NCBI RefSeq assembly: GCF_013299165.1
Contig: NZ_JAAFKD010000019.1
Coordinates: forward strand, 59,533 to 123,532
From: Microcoleus sp. bin38.metabat.b11b12b14.051
GTDB taxonomy: Bacteria > Cyanobacteriota > Cyanobacteriia > Cyanobacteriales > Microcoleaceae
DNA: 64,000 bases
Direction of reading: 5' to 3'
Part shown: piece after piece, positions 38,076 through 46,460 of the stretch
How the letters are laid out: every line of letters starts with the position of its first letter
Position numbering within the stretch: the first letter of the stretch is position 1
Program-made: the position numbers and the translations under genes
Notes under the pieces: model-generated
What the model was told of the DNA's origin: nothing
Databases searched by the model: none
The model's input: only the letters and a program-made list of their open reading frames with translations

Positions 38076-39110
38076 GTGATTAAAATCAAAGAAGGCAACC
38101 TTTTAGAAGCAGATGCAGAAGCCCTAGTCAACACAGTTAATTGTGTGGGAGTTATGGGCAAAGGAATTGCCTTGCAGTTCAAGCAGGCATATCCGGAAAA
38201 CTTCCGCCAATATTCCAAGGCTTGCCGCGCTGGTGAAGTGCAGCCGGGCCGAATGTTTGTAGTATCTTCGGGCAATTTATTTAATCCTCGATATATTATT
38301 AATTTTCCGACGAAACGCCACTGGAGAGGCAAATCAAAAATCGAAGATATTCAAACTGGACTAACAGCTTTGATTCACGAAGTCAAGGAATTAGGTATTA
38401 CTTCTATTGCCGTTCCTCCGCTGGGTTGTGGGAATGGTGGTTTGTCTTGGAAGACAGTCAAACCGCTAATTGAATCAGCTTTTGCGGAAATACCAAATGT
38501 GCAAGTTTTGCTGTTTGAACCGCAGGCTGCTCCCCAAGCCGATTCGATGTTGGTTTCTACCGAAAAACCCCAAATCACTCGCGCTCGTGCCTTATTTATT
38601 AGTTTGCTGGAATTGTACGGAATTCCTGGCTATCGGTTGACGATGCTGGAAATTCAAAAGTTAGCTTATTTTCTTCAGGTAGCAGGTGAACCGCTAAGAT
38701 TACATTATGTAAAAGAAAAGTACGGGCCCTATGCAAATAATCTCAATCATGTTTTGCAGAAGCTGGAAGGACATTATATTAGAGGTTACGGAGATCGAAG
38801 CCGAGAGGCACAACTTTATGTATTGTCTGAAGGTAAGATAGCTGCACGGGAATTTTTAGATAATGCTGCTGATGCTAGTGTTAGACTAGAGCGTGTTAGC
38901 GCTTTAATTAATGGTTTTGAAACTCCTTATGGGATGGAATTGTTGGCAACTGTTCACTGGGTTGTTTCGGAAAATCGGGAGACTGCTGAGGATTCCGAAA
39001 GAGCGATCGAACTTGTACGCGAATGGAACATTCGCAAAAGCGAACTATTTAAGCCTCAACACATTCGCAAAGCGTGGCAGCGACTTCACGAGCAGAGTTG
39101 GTTTGTTTAG
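38076..39110 (+). CDS. darG: DarG-type macrodomain antitoxin
   Basis: A 344-residue antitoxin. Residues 1-155 are a macrodomain (IKEGNLLEADAEALVNTVN, GVMGKGIALQFKQAYP, PPLGCGNGGLSW) that removes ADP-ribose from DNA. Residues about 165-344 form the DarG C-terminal region, which in studied examples binds DarT directly. The start is GTG at 38076. The domain order and 19-bp spacing from darT make the pair assignment firm. Both members look intact. Confidence 0.93.
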   Translation: MIKIKEGNLLEADAEALVNTVNCVGVMGKGIALQFKQAYPENFRQYSKACRAGEVQPGRMFVVSSGNLFNPRYIINFPTKRHWRGKSKIEDIQTGLTALIHEVKELGITSIAVPPLGCGNGGLSWKTVKPLIESAFAEIPNVQVLLFEPQAAPQADSMLVSTEKPQITRARALFISLLELYGIPGYRLTMLEIQKLAYFLQVAGEPLRLHYVKEKYGPYANNLNHVLQKLEGHYIRGYGDRSREAQLYVLSEGKIAAREFLDNAADASVRLERVSALINGFETPYGMELLATVHWVVSENRETAEDSERAIELVREWNIRKSELFKPQHIRKAWQRLHEQSWFV

Positions 39111-39145
39111 GATAACTTCTGCTGCTGAAACGATCGCACTAAAAT

Positions 39146-40684
39146 TCACGCTCGCGGTCTTCCCAGCGTTGTAATATAAAGCACAGCTTCCCCCGCAGGA
39201 ATACCGAGAACGTCATTCACGCGATCGTCAAAAAAGCCCGCAATACCGCTGACACCCAAACGCAGTTGAATCGCTGCTAAGTTCAACCGCTGGCCCAAAT
39301 GACCCGCGTCCATGTGCAAATATCTATAAGCGCGATCGCCATATTTTACTACAGCTCTTCTCAAATCCGCCGTGTGAAACAACAACACCCCCGCATCTCT
39401 ACCCAAATCTTGCCCCAAACACAAATAGTGCAGCTCCCTGCGGAAATTTTTAAACCGAATTTGCCGCAATTCTTGAGCTTTTGGAGCGTAATAATAACAA
39501 CCTTCTTCTAACCCATTCACTCCCGAAACAGCAATAAAAGTCTCAATCAAACTTAGATCGAAATAGTCGGGAGAACTGTCTAATCCTTGGTCGATATAGT
39601 GCTGCGTTTGGTAAGTAAAATCTAGCACAGCTAGCAGTTCGCCCAAGCTCAAAGAAGCACCTGTATAAGCACGAGTAGAACGTCTTTTGAGCATGGTATC
39701 TTCTAAAGTCTCCAGGTTTACTCCCCAAGGAATCGAAGGTGTGACCGTCGAAACTTTAGTACAAAATGGAAAGTTATATTTATCCTCTAAATCGCCTTCA
39801 CTTTCATCAAGCTTCCAGCCATCTACTCCGGTAGGGTCTGATTGTAACTGGGTCGCTTTGTGGAGATAGCCTAAGAGTTCACCTTCGGAAATTCGCGGAT
39901 AATCTGTGGTGGTGTTTCCGGGCAGAGCTGTTTTAAATTTTGGCAAGTTTTGGTCGATATCTAGCAAGTCGGCTAAAGCAATTACACAAATCGCTCCTTC
40001 TTGCTCCGAGTCGATGTATAGTAATTGATTGATCGCTGCGTCTGCGAATCCTCCAATCAGGTGAGGTCGGTAATCGTTGATGGCGCAAGCTAACTCGATG
40101 TTGCTCAATAAATGACCCGTGTCGAGAAAAATTCGCCGGTAAGCTCGGTCTTCGTAACGCCAAGAAGAACGGAAGAAAACAGTAGTAACGGCGATCGCCA
40201 ATTGGGTATTTTCTAGCACTGGCGAGCCGAAACAAGCGGTTTGCAACGCAGCCCAAACCTCGCTATCCCAAAAATGAACCAGCGAATGAGTTCGGCACTG
40301 ATAGTTGTAGAGTCCGGCAGGCAAATAGGGCGTACCGCGAGAGATTAAATAAACCTCTGCTGGGTAGAGCCCGCCCGCCGAGGGTGCCGATCGCAAATAC
40401 AGGTAGCTGTCGTCTACCGTCTGCACTTTCGCCGTCAAGCCGTAGCTGCACAGCAACAAGCTAGACAAGCGGTGCCACCAAGCCGCATCATCCGAGGCAT
40501 TTGGATCGTCAGAGGGGTCTTTTAGATAAGGCTTGAGGTCAAAATACGCGCCAATTTTATATTCTTTGAACGGAACGGGTTGCTCTGTCCAATCTAGCTG
40601 TCTGCTTTTGGCAGCAAGGGTTTCGGGATCGTATTTCGTCCGTTCGTGGTAGTGTTCGGCAATGGAGATGGGAAGTTCTGGCAT
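39146..40684 (-). CDS. SagB/ThcOx-type protein with two nitroreductase domains
   Basis: A 512-residue protein with two nitroreductase-fold halves. The first (about 60-260) has LRSAPSAGGLYPAEVYLISRG and FLDTGHLLSNIELACAI. The second (about 320-510) has RRSTRAYTG, YRYLHMDAGHLGQRLNLAA and GIAGFFDDRVNDVLG. SagB-type enzymes are FMN-dependent dehydrogenases, some of which oxidise azolines in RiPP biosynthesis. No precursor peptide or cyclodehydratase is adjacent, so that role is not supported here. I start at ATG 40684 (MPELPISIAEHYHERTK). It is convergent with darG, 35 bp apart. Confidence 0.85.
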   Translation of the reverse strand: MPELPISIAEHYHERTKYDPETLAAKSRQLDWTEQPVPFKEYKIGAYFDLKPYLKDPSDDPNASDDAAWWHRLSSLLLCSYGLTAKVQTVDDSYLYLRSAPSAGGLYPAEVYLISRGTPYLPAGLYNYQCRTHSLVHFWDSEVWAALQTACFGSPVLENTQLAIAVTTVFFRSSWRYEDRAYRRIFLDTGHLLSNIELACAINDYRPHLIGGFADAAINQLLYIDSEQEGAICVIALADLLDIDQNLPKFKTALPGNTTTDYPRISEGELLGYLHKATQLQSDPTGVDGWKLDESEGDLEDKYNFPFCTKVSTVTPSIPWGVNLETLEDTMLKRRSTRAYTGASLSLGELLAVLDFTYQTQHYIDQGLDSSPDYFDLSLIETFIAVSGVNGLEEGCYYYAPKAQELRQIRFKNFRRELHYLCLGQDLGRDAGVLLFHTADLRRAVVKYGDRAYRYLHMDAGHLGQRLNLAAIQLRLGVSGIAGFFDDRVNDVLGIPAGEAVLYITTLGRPRA

Positions 40685-40906
40685 ATTTGAGTAGAGGCTC
40701 GGCTTTGGTTTGTTTATCGATCTTGACATTCCTGACGGCTTACTGGTCGAGCAAGGCAGAAATTTACAAATATAAAAAAAATCTTAGAAAAAATGCGATC
40801 GTTGTTACACAAGCTTAACATACTAGGAAGCCTAAGTATAAATACGCAAAATAATAAGCATTAATTATCGTTATAAATTGACTGCAATAGCTGACGTAAG
40901 AAAAAG

Positions 40907-41434
40907 ATGAAAATGCAAAAGCTAAGCGCTGAGCAATTGCTCGCTCAGTATTCTGATGGTGAGCGAAATTTTGAGGCAGTTGACTTAAGTGAAAATAATT
41001 TATTTCAAGCAGATTTGGCAGAAATAAACCTTTCTGGTAGCGTGATGAGGCGAACTTATTTGCCCTACGGAAATCTAACTCAAGCCAATCTTTACAAAAC
41101 TCAGTTGCAGGATGCTGAGTTGGGCGATATTCAACTTTATCAAGCCAATTTGTCGGAAGCTAACTTGGAGAAAGCCAATTTATCAAGAGCTAATTTGCGC
41201 CATGCCAATTTGCAAGGTGCTAATTTGCAGAAAGCGAATTTACAAGGTGCGGATTTGTACAATGCCGATTTGACGAATGCCGATTTGAGATATGCTGATT
41301 TGAGCCGGACTAATTTGGAGAAAGCAAAGTTAACCAAAGCTCAGTTAGCTGGCTGCAACTTATTTCGATCGCGCTTGGTTGATTTGTCGGAGGCTGAGTG
41401 CGATCGCACTACCATCGGCCCAGAAGGATACTGA
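40907..41434 (+). CDS. Pentapeptide-repeat protein
   Basis: A 175-residue protein dominated by A(N/D)LXX pentapeptides from about residue 22 to 160, for example NLSEANLEKANLSRANLRHA. These fold as a right-handed quadrilateral beta-helix of about seven coils. The family is expanded in cyanobacteria, and most members have no known function. No membrane or export signal is seen. A divergent SagB-type gene lies upstream, their starts separated by about 220 bp. Confidence 0.92.
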   Translation: MKMQKLSAEQLLAQYSDGERNFEAVDLSENNLFQADLAEINLSGSVMRRTYLPYGNLTQANLYKTQLQDAELGDIQLYQANLSEANLEKANLSRANLRHANLQGANLQKANLQGADLYNADLTNADLRYADLSRTNLEKAKLTKAQLAGCNLFRSRLVDLSEAECDRTTIGPEGY

Positions 41435-41774
41435 TACTTCCGGGCAAGCGATCCTCTCAGTATATCCACTGAAACATAGATCGGTATGTCCGCAAAGAAT
41501 ACAACGCAGTCAAGTTAAACAATCCAAGAGGGCGATCGCAACTTGAGACTGCGCGACACAGTAACGGTTATTTGTAGCTAGCTACTCACCAAGAGGGCGA
41601 TCGGCTTAAAACCTCGTGAAGCCTAGCTATCCCTACTCGTGAATCGCCCTTTTTAACTTTTCTTAACACCTCTCGACACCGCTGAAAATGTGAGTTAAAG
41701 TTATAGAAAAATTATCCCGGCAGAACATTGACAATAAATCAGAGACTTTTTCCCTGGAAAACAGGGTAAGATTT
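41435..41774. other. Spacer with no recognised feature
   Basis: 340 bp between the pentapeptide-repeat gene and the small membrane protein. The phrase CCAAGAGGGCGATCG occurs twice (about 41525 and 41590). No gene, RNA or terminator was recognised with confidence. Confidence 0.5.
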
Positions 41775-42101
41775 ATGGATTTTCCTGACAAAAACGCCCG
41801 AGAAGTGCGGCACAAAAAACAAGAACTGCGGAAGCATCAACAAGAAATTCTGCTGGCGGAACTAGCAGCAGAAATCGAACGTTCAGTGCCAGCAGAGCTA
41901 ATCAGCCAGGACAGTACAGCCGACATTCAAACTAACAACAAACTCCTACAGTGGCGCCGAAAAATATTAGGCGCAGCTCAATTTTTCGGCATTATTATTG
42001 CTGTTATAGTTCTAGTTCGCTTCGCATATTGGCTGGGAACAGCGTTGATAGTGGGAGGGATTGCTTTGATTGCTTACAAAATATTTTTAGAAGAAGAGTG
42101 A
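41775..42101 (+). CDS. Small membrane protein, unknown function
   Basis: A 108-residue protein. A charged helical N-terminal half (1-62, many Lys/Arg/Glu) precedes two closely spaced hydrophobic segments (about 68-83 and 86-101), with a short acidic tail LEEE. GGTAAG lies seven bases before the ATG. It resembles conserved cyanobacterial hypothetical proteins, but I cannot name a family. Confidence 0.65.
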   Translation: MDFPDKNAREVRHKKQELRKHQQEILLAELAAEIERSVPAELISQDSTADIQTNNKLLQWRRKILGAAQFFGIIIAVIVLVRFAYWLGTALIVGGIALIAYKIFLEEE

Positions 42102-42149
42102 TTTGTTGATAAAACTGTAAGTTATTGTAATATCTCAGAAATATGAGGT

Positions 42150-42230
42150 ATGTCTGGTAATTGGTAATTTCAGCCGAAGAGCGAAGCCGAAGGCTGGTAA
42201 TTGGTAATTGGTAATTGGTAACTGGCACGA
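42150..42230. repeat. GGTAATT heptamer repeats
   Basis: Tandem TGGTAAT heptamers interrupted by GCCGAAGAGCGAAGCCGAAG. The phrase ATGAGGTATGTCTGG at 42142 is mirrored by CCAAACATACCTCAT at 42278-42292, so the block sits inside a loose 150-bp inverted repeat. Otherwise 42102-42465 is empty. Confidence 0.75.
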
Positions 42231-42465
42231 CATCAGAAGCCCAACGAACCAAGCTTTTGGGTGATTACCGATTACCCCAAACATACCTCATATTTCGCTC
42301 TAACTGCTATATCTAAGACGCACAGCCCGCACCAGATAGCTATAAATATTGGAAACAACAACTTTTTGCATAAATCCTGAGCGAATTACTTGTTTTTGCA
42401 GCCAAAGTAAACCATCAGAAACAACCACGAACCTCAAAGTACAAACTAGCAGCTTTCTCAACGAT

Positions 42466-42636
42466 TTAGAGCGAATATCCGCCGTGCGCCGAGAAATTGC
42501 CGATCGCAGTCGGAGCTTGAGCAACTTCACTTTCAGCTAACACCGGTTTCAAAAAGCCTTCGGAAGCCGCCAATCCTGCTGCAACTAAACCCGAAGCAGA
42601 AGTTACCTTTAAAAACTCGCGCCTGCTGATACCCAC
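42466..42636 (-). pseudogene. Twin-arginine signal peptide ORF, probably truncated gene
   Basis: A 56-residue frame starting at GTG 42636, with AAGGAGAG at ideal spacing upstream. It begins MGISRREFLKVTSASGLVAA, a textbook Tat signal (SRREFLK, hydrophobic core, then PVLAESEVA as a cleavage region). Only about 20 residues follow before TAA, ending FSAHGGYSL. I infer the remnant of an exported cofactor-binding enzyme cut short, or a small Tat-exported peptide. The downstream sequence shows no recognisable continuation in any frame. Too short for routine calling, but the leader is very convincing. Confidence 0.6.
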
Positions 42637-42805
42637 AAATCATCTCTCCTTGTTTGAAAACACTATAATCCACTAAGTATTAGAGAAAAAAATACCCAAA
42701 GTTCTCTTTAACGAATTTGCCTAAGGTATTACGCAAATTCAAGAATTGCGTCTCACTCAAAACAACCATTCTTTTGCATTATTTCACCTCAATTAGCAAT
42801 AAAAA

Positions 42806-42941
42806 AGGTTGGTAGTGAGGACTTTAGTCCGCCTCCAAGAATAGGACTAAAGTCCTCACTACCAACCTATCTAATTCAAGGTTCGTAGTGAGGACTTTAG
42901 TCCGCCTCCAAGAATAGGACTAAAGTCCTCACTACGAACCT
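42806..42941. repeat. Two GTGAGGACTTTAGTCC hairpins with compensatory change
   Basis: Copy 1 (42806-42868) has arms GGTTGGTAGTG/CACTACCAACC. Copy 2 (42878-42941) has GGTTCGTAGTG/CACTACGAACC. The G-to-C change in one arm is matched by C-to-G in the other. They lie 40 bp past the katE stop and may terminate its transcript. Confidence 0.93.
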
Positions 42942-42980
42942 ATCTGATGATTTCAGGTTTTTCTATTCGGACATGATTCC

Positions 42981-45095
42981 TTACGCAGGAACCATTTCCT
43001 TCTCAGTCCGCATCCAGTGACGGTGCTGCATGATCGCATCAATAAAAGCCTGAGAAAACTGCCCTAAATCGCCACCGCTAGGACAAATTACCACGCCTCG
43101 ATCGGCTGCCACCTTGCCATTTACCGAGAGATTAACTCCCTTTAAATCGGCACTTGACAACAGATGGATGCCTTCACCAGAAGCAGCGATCGCCTTGCAG
43201 TGCTTAAAGGCTTCCGTGACGAAATTAATCGCCGAGCCTTCTTCTTTCAAGGTATTAATGCTTTGCTTGCCGCCGGGAACGTAAATCGCATCAAACATCA
43301 CCGAAGCACCAGTCAGAAACGTCATTTCAGCATCAATTTCTTGACCGTTAGCTGTTTTAACTTTGCCGCCGTGCTTCGAGACAATTTTCGCGTGGGCGCC
43401 AGATGCGGCTAGCGCTTCCTTCACCGCCATTACCTCGTCGCCGTTGACGCCATCGGCTGCTAAAATTGCAACTTGACGGGATTTAATGGATGTTTTGGGC
43501 ATCTTGTCGATGCTAAGAGCCGGCGAACTTTTGCCGTGATTGGGAATCACTTCTTTTTCCGGTTCAGGTAGTCCCAATCCGGCCGCAACTTGCTTGGCAA
43601 ATTCGTGGTCGATGTGGTTGAACAATCCCAAAACTCGCTCTTTGACTTCCTTACTTTGAACTTTGCCTAATTCAAAGTGAGCTGCTTTGACAATATGCTC
43701 TCTTTCTACCTCAGACATACTGTTGAGAAACAGCGTTGCTTGACTGAAATGGTCTTGAAAACTGTTGCTGCGCTCGCGAATTTTGTGGCCTTCGACTCGT
43801 TCTGCATAATGCACGAATCCACCCATTGTTTCCGGCGACATCATCGGACAACCGCCGCCCAGCGAATTGGGAGCATAGTTGACTTTCGAGGTGTAAATGT
43901 TCGATTGCATTACGCCGTCGCGCTGATTGTTGTTCACGGGACAGACGGGACGGTTAATCGGCAATTCCGTAAAGTTGGGACTTCCCAAACGGTGCATTTG
44001 CGTGTCGGGATAGGAAAACAATCGACTTTGCAAGACTGGATCGTTGGTAAAGTCAATACCAGAAACTACGTTGCTGGGTTGGAAAGCAACTTGCTCGGTT
44101 TCTGCGAAGAAGTTGTCGGGGTTGCGATTGAGTACCATTTTGCCGATCGCCCGCACGGGAACTTCTTCTTCAGGAATCAGCTTAGTGGGATCGAGCAAGT
44201 CAAAGTCAAACTTAAATTCGTCTTCTTCCTCAACAATCTGCACGCCCAACTCAAACTCTGGATAATCGCCCTTTTCGATCGCCTCCCACAAATCGCGGCG
44301 GCTAAAATCTGGATCTTTGCCGGCGAGTTTTTGTGCTTCATCCCACACCAGAGAATGCACGCCCAAAATCGGCTTCCAGTGGAACTTGACAAAGCGAGAT
44401 TTGCCTTCGGCGTTGACAAAGCGGAAAGTATGCACGCCAAAGCCTTCCATCATGCGGAAGCTTCTCGGTACAGCGCGATCGCTCAATACCCACATAATCA
44501 TGTGCATCGATTCTGGCATCAATGAAATAAAATCCCAGAAGTTGTCATGGGCGGCCGCAGCTTGGGGCATTTCATTGTGAGGTTCCGGCTTGATCGCATG
44601 AACGAGATCGGGAAACTTAATTCCGTCTTGAATAAAGAAGACAGGAATATTATTTCCTACCAAGTCATAGTTACCTTCTTGGGTGTAGAACTTGACGGAA
44701 AAGCCGCGCGCGTCGCGGACTGTATCGGCAGAACCGCGAAACCCTGTCACAGTGGAAAATCGGACAAATACCGGAGTTTTCACCGCCGGATCTTGCAGGA
44801 ATTTGGCTTTGGTTAATTCTGCCAGGGATTCATAGGGTTGAAAATAGCCGTGGGCCCCAGAACCGCGCGCGTGCACGACACGTTCGGGAATGCGTTCGCG
44901 ATCGAAGTGCGCCATTTTTTCGCGCAGGTGAAAGTCTTCGAGCAAAGTCGGGCCGCGGGAACCAGCGTGTAGGGAATCATTGGTATTTGTGACACCCACA
45001 CCTTGATTTGTGGTAAGAGTTTCGCCTGCTTCTTTACGATCCCCATCGAGATCGTTTTGTTTGCTTTGGTCGTTAACGGGAGTATGGTCAGTCAT
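42981..45095 (-). CDS. katE: Large-subunit (clade 2, HPII-type) catalase
   Basis: A 704-residue haem catalase that decomposes hydrogen peroxide. The catalytic His75 lies in RVVHARGSGAHGYF. RFSTV, RDARGFSVKFYTQEGNYDL and VGNNIPVFFI (distal Asn) follow, and RLFSYPDTQMHRLG supplies the proximal Tyr. Residues about 535-690 form the extra C-terminal class I amidotransferase/DJ-1-like domain (VAILAADGVNGDEVMAVKE) that distinguishes clade 2. Length is normal. Repeats flank it on both sides; no regulator gene is adjacent. Confidence 0.96.
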   Translation of the reverse strand: MTDHTPVNDQSKQNDLDGDRKEAGETLTTNQGVGVTNTNDSLHAGSRGPTLLEDFHLREKMAHFDRERIPERVVHARGSGAHGYFQPYESLAELTKAKFLQDPAVKTPVFVRFSTVTGFRGSADTVRDARGFSVKFYTQEGNYDLVGNNIPVFFIQDGIKFPDLVHAIKPEPHNEMPQAAAAHDNFWDFISLMPESMHMIMWVLSDRAVPRSFRMMEGFGVHTFRFVNAEGKSRFVKFHWKPILGVHSLVWDEAQKLAGKDPDFSRRDLWEAIEKGDYPEFELGVQIVEEEDEFKFDFDLLDPTKLIPEEEVPVRAIGKMVLNRNPDNFFAETEQVAFQPSNVVSGIDFTNDPVLQSRLFSYPDTQMHRLGSPNFTELPINRPVCPVNNNQRDGVMQSNIYTSKVNYAPNSLGGGCPMMSPETMGGFVHYAERVEGHKIRERSNSFQDHFSQATLFLNSMSEVEREHIVKAAHFELGKVQSKEVKERVLGLFNHIDHEFAKQVAAGLGLPEPEKEVIPNHGKSSPALSIDKMPKTSIKSRQVAILAADGVNGDEVMAVKEALAASGAHAKIVSKHGGKVKTANGQEIDAEMTFLTGASVMFDAIYVPGGKQSINTLKEEGSAINFVTEAFKHCKAIAASGEGIHLLSSADLKGVNLSVNGKVAADRGVVICPSGGDLGQFSQAFIDAIMQHRHWMRTEKEMVPA

Positions 45096-45171
45096 AATTT
45101 TTTGGGTAGTAAGATGGTGTTGTTGTCTTTACAAATCAGTTAGATCATTTTTGCAAACTACCACCACAAAA

Positions 45172-45344
45172 CAGGTTTGTAGTGAGGACTTTAGTCCGCA
45201 AAATTTCAGGTTTGTAGTGAGGACTTTAGTCCGCAAAACGTCAGGCTTGTAGTGAGGACTTTAGTCCGCAAAATTTCAGGCTTGTAGTGAGGACTTTAGT
45301 CCGCAAAATTTCAGGCTTGTAGTGAGGACTTTAGTCCGCAAAAT
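45172..45344. repeat. Five direct half-copies of the GTGAGGACTTTAGTCC repeat
   Basis: Five head-to-tail units of about 35 bp, TTGTAGTGAGGACTTTAGTCC plus GCAAAATTTCAGG. The inverted arm present elsewhere is missing, so these are single-arm derivatives arranged upstream of katE. Confidence 0.92.
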
Positions 45345-45407
45345 TTCCCAAAGCCGATCGCACTCGCTACCAAATATCTCTTGCAAAAAAAGTCCTTTCG
45401 CTCTTTT

Positions 45408-45478
45408 GGAACGGGCCGAAGATCCCGTTCCACAGAAGAAAAAATAATTTTTGTGGAACGGGATCTTCGGCCCGTTCC
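45408..45478. repeat. Perfect 27-bp inverted repeat (large hairpin)
   Basis: The left arm 45408-45434, starting GGAACGGGCCGAAGATCCCG, is exactly complementary to 45452-45478, with a 17-base A/T-rich loop. Outside it, CTCTTGCAAAAA (45379) and TTTTTGCAAG (45484) extend the symmetry. This is a separate hairpin family from the others. The rest of 45345-45656 is empty. Confidence 0.92.
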
Positions 45479-45656
45479 CAGCTATTTTTGCAAGAAATCT
45501 CTTGATTGCAGTCGATCGAGCAAACAAGATATAAGTCAATACGCTAGGGATAAAAGAGTCAGGGAGACAAAACGCTCTAGGACAAAAAAAGCGTTAACCC
45601 AAGCGTAGTTATGGGAGCAAGCCGAATACCTGCACCACAAGAATTATGAGAAATAT

Positions 45657-46460
45657 CTATTTCTGAGCCGAACCCGGTTCAGTCAGTTGGCGGTGCAATT
45701 GTGCCTTGAGAGTATCGGGCAAAATTTTGCTGGCTGCGCCCATAATCTTAGTTTTGAGCGAACCTGCAATAACGTGGTCTTTACCTGCCATCAAAGCTTC
45801 AAAGCCCTGCTTCGCAACTTGGGCCGCATCGTCTTTCTCGTCAGCGCCCACCTTGGTATCGTCCATTTGGGCCCGGTGGAAGAAGTTGGTGTCAGTTGGC
45901 CCCGGCATCAGCGCGGTGACAGTAACCCCCGTGTCCTTCAACTCGTTACGCAGCGCCTCGGAGAAGGATTGGATAAACGCCTTCGATGCTGCGTAGACAG
46001 CCTCAAACGTCCCCGGCATCAAGGCTGCAATCGACGAGGTGAACAGGATTCTGCCCCGATCGCGATCGACCATATCCTTGACTACGCGTTTGGCAAGATG
46101 GACGGAGGAAACGACGTTGAGGTTGATCAGATTGAGTTCATCCTTCAAGTCTGTTTCGCTTGCAAAGTCCCCGCCGACACCGACACCAGCGTTAATCGCG
46201 ATCGCATCTACCGATCGGCCAGTCGCCTTAATCTTGTCGTAGAGAGTCTCTACACCTTCGTAGGTAGCAAGGTCTGCCTGCACCGTCTCCACCCGTGCGC
46301 CCAGCTTTTCAAAGGCTTGAGCGGCTTCGTTGATGCTCGGGCCGGTCGCCGTGACTAGCAGGTCAAAATTGTTTTGGGCGAACTGTTTGGCGAGTTCGTA
46401 GCCGATGCCGTTAGAGGCACCAGTCACGACAGCCAAGGGCCGGGTTAGCGAACTGTTCAT
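45657..46460 (-). CDS. Short-chain dehydrogenase/reductase
   Basis: A 267-residue classical SDR. The NAD(P)-binding motif is TGASNGIG (about 14-21), NAGVG is in the middle, and the catalytic set is Ser in FTSSIAAL with YAASK. The C-terminal part (PGPTDTNFF, later KILPDTLKAQLHRQL) is typical of SDRs with lipid-like or keto substrates, but the substrate cannot be read. ATG 46460 gives the usual length. It is on the same strand as katE, 560 bp upstream, with hairpin repeats between, so probably not co-transcribed. Confidence 0.92.
   Translation of the reverse strand: MNSSLTRPLAVVTGASNGIGYELAKQFAQNNFDLLVTATGPSINEAAQAFEKLGARVETVQADLATYEGVETLYDKIKATGRSVDAIAINAGVGVGGDFASETDLKDELNLINLNVVSSVHLAKRVVKDMVDRDRGRILFTSSIAALMPGTFEAVYAASKAFIQSFSEALRNELKDTGVTVTALMPGPTDTNFFHRAQMDDTKVGADEKDDAAQVAKQGFEALMAGKDHVIAGSLKTKIMGAASKILPDTLKAQLHRQLTEPGSAQK

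Noticed and set aside
43677..44525. 282-codon open frame antisense to katE
   Set aside because: It is the complement of a strongly conserved catalase gene; its composition is what a shadow frame would give.
45687..46358. 223-codon open frame antisense to the SDR gene
   Set aside because: Lies wholly inside the SDR gene on the other strand and has no family features.
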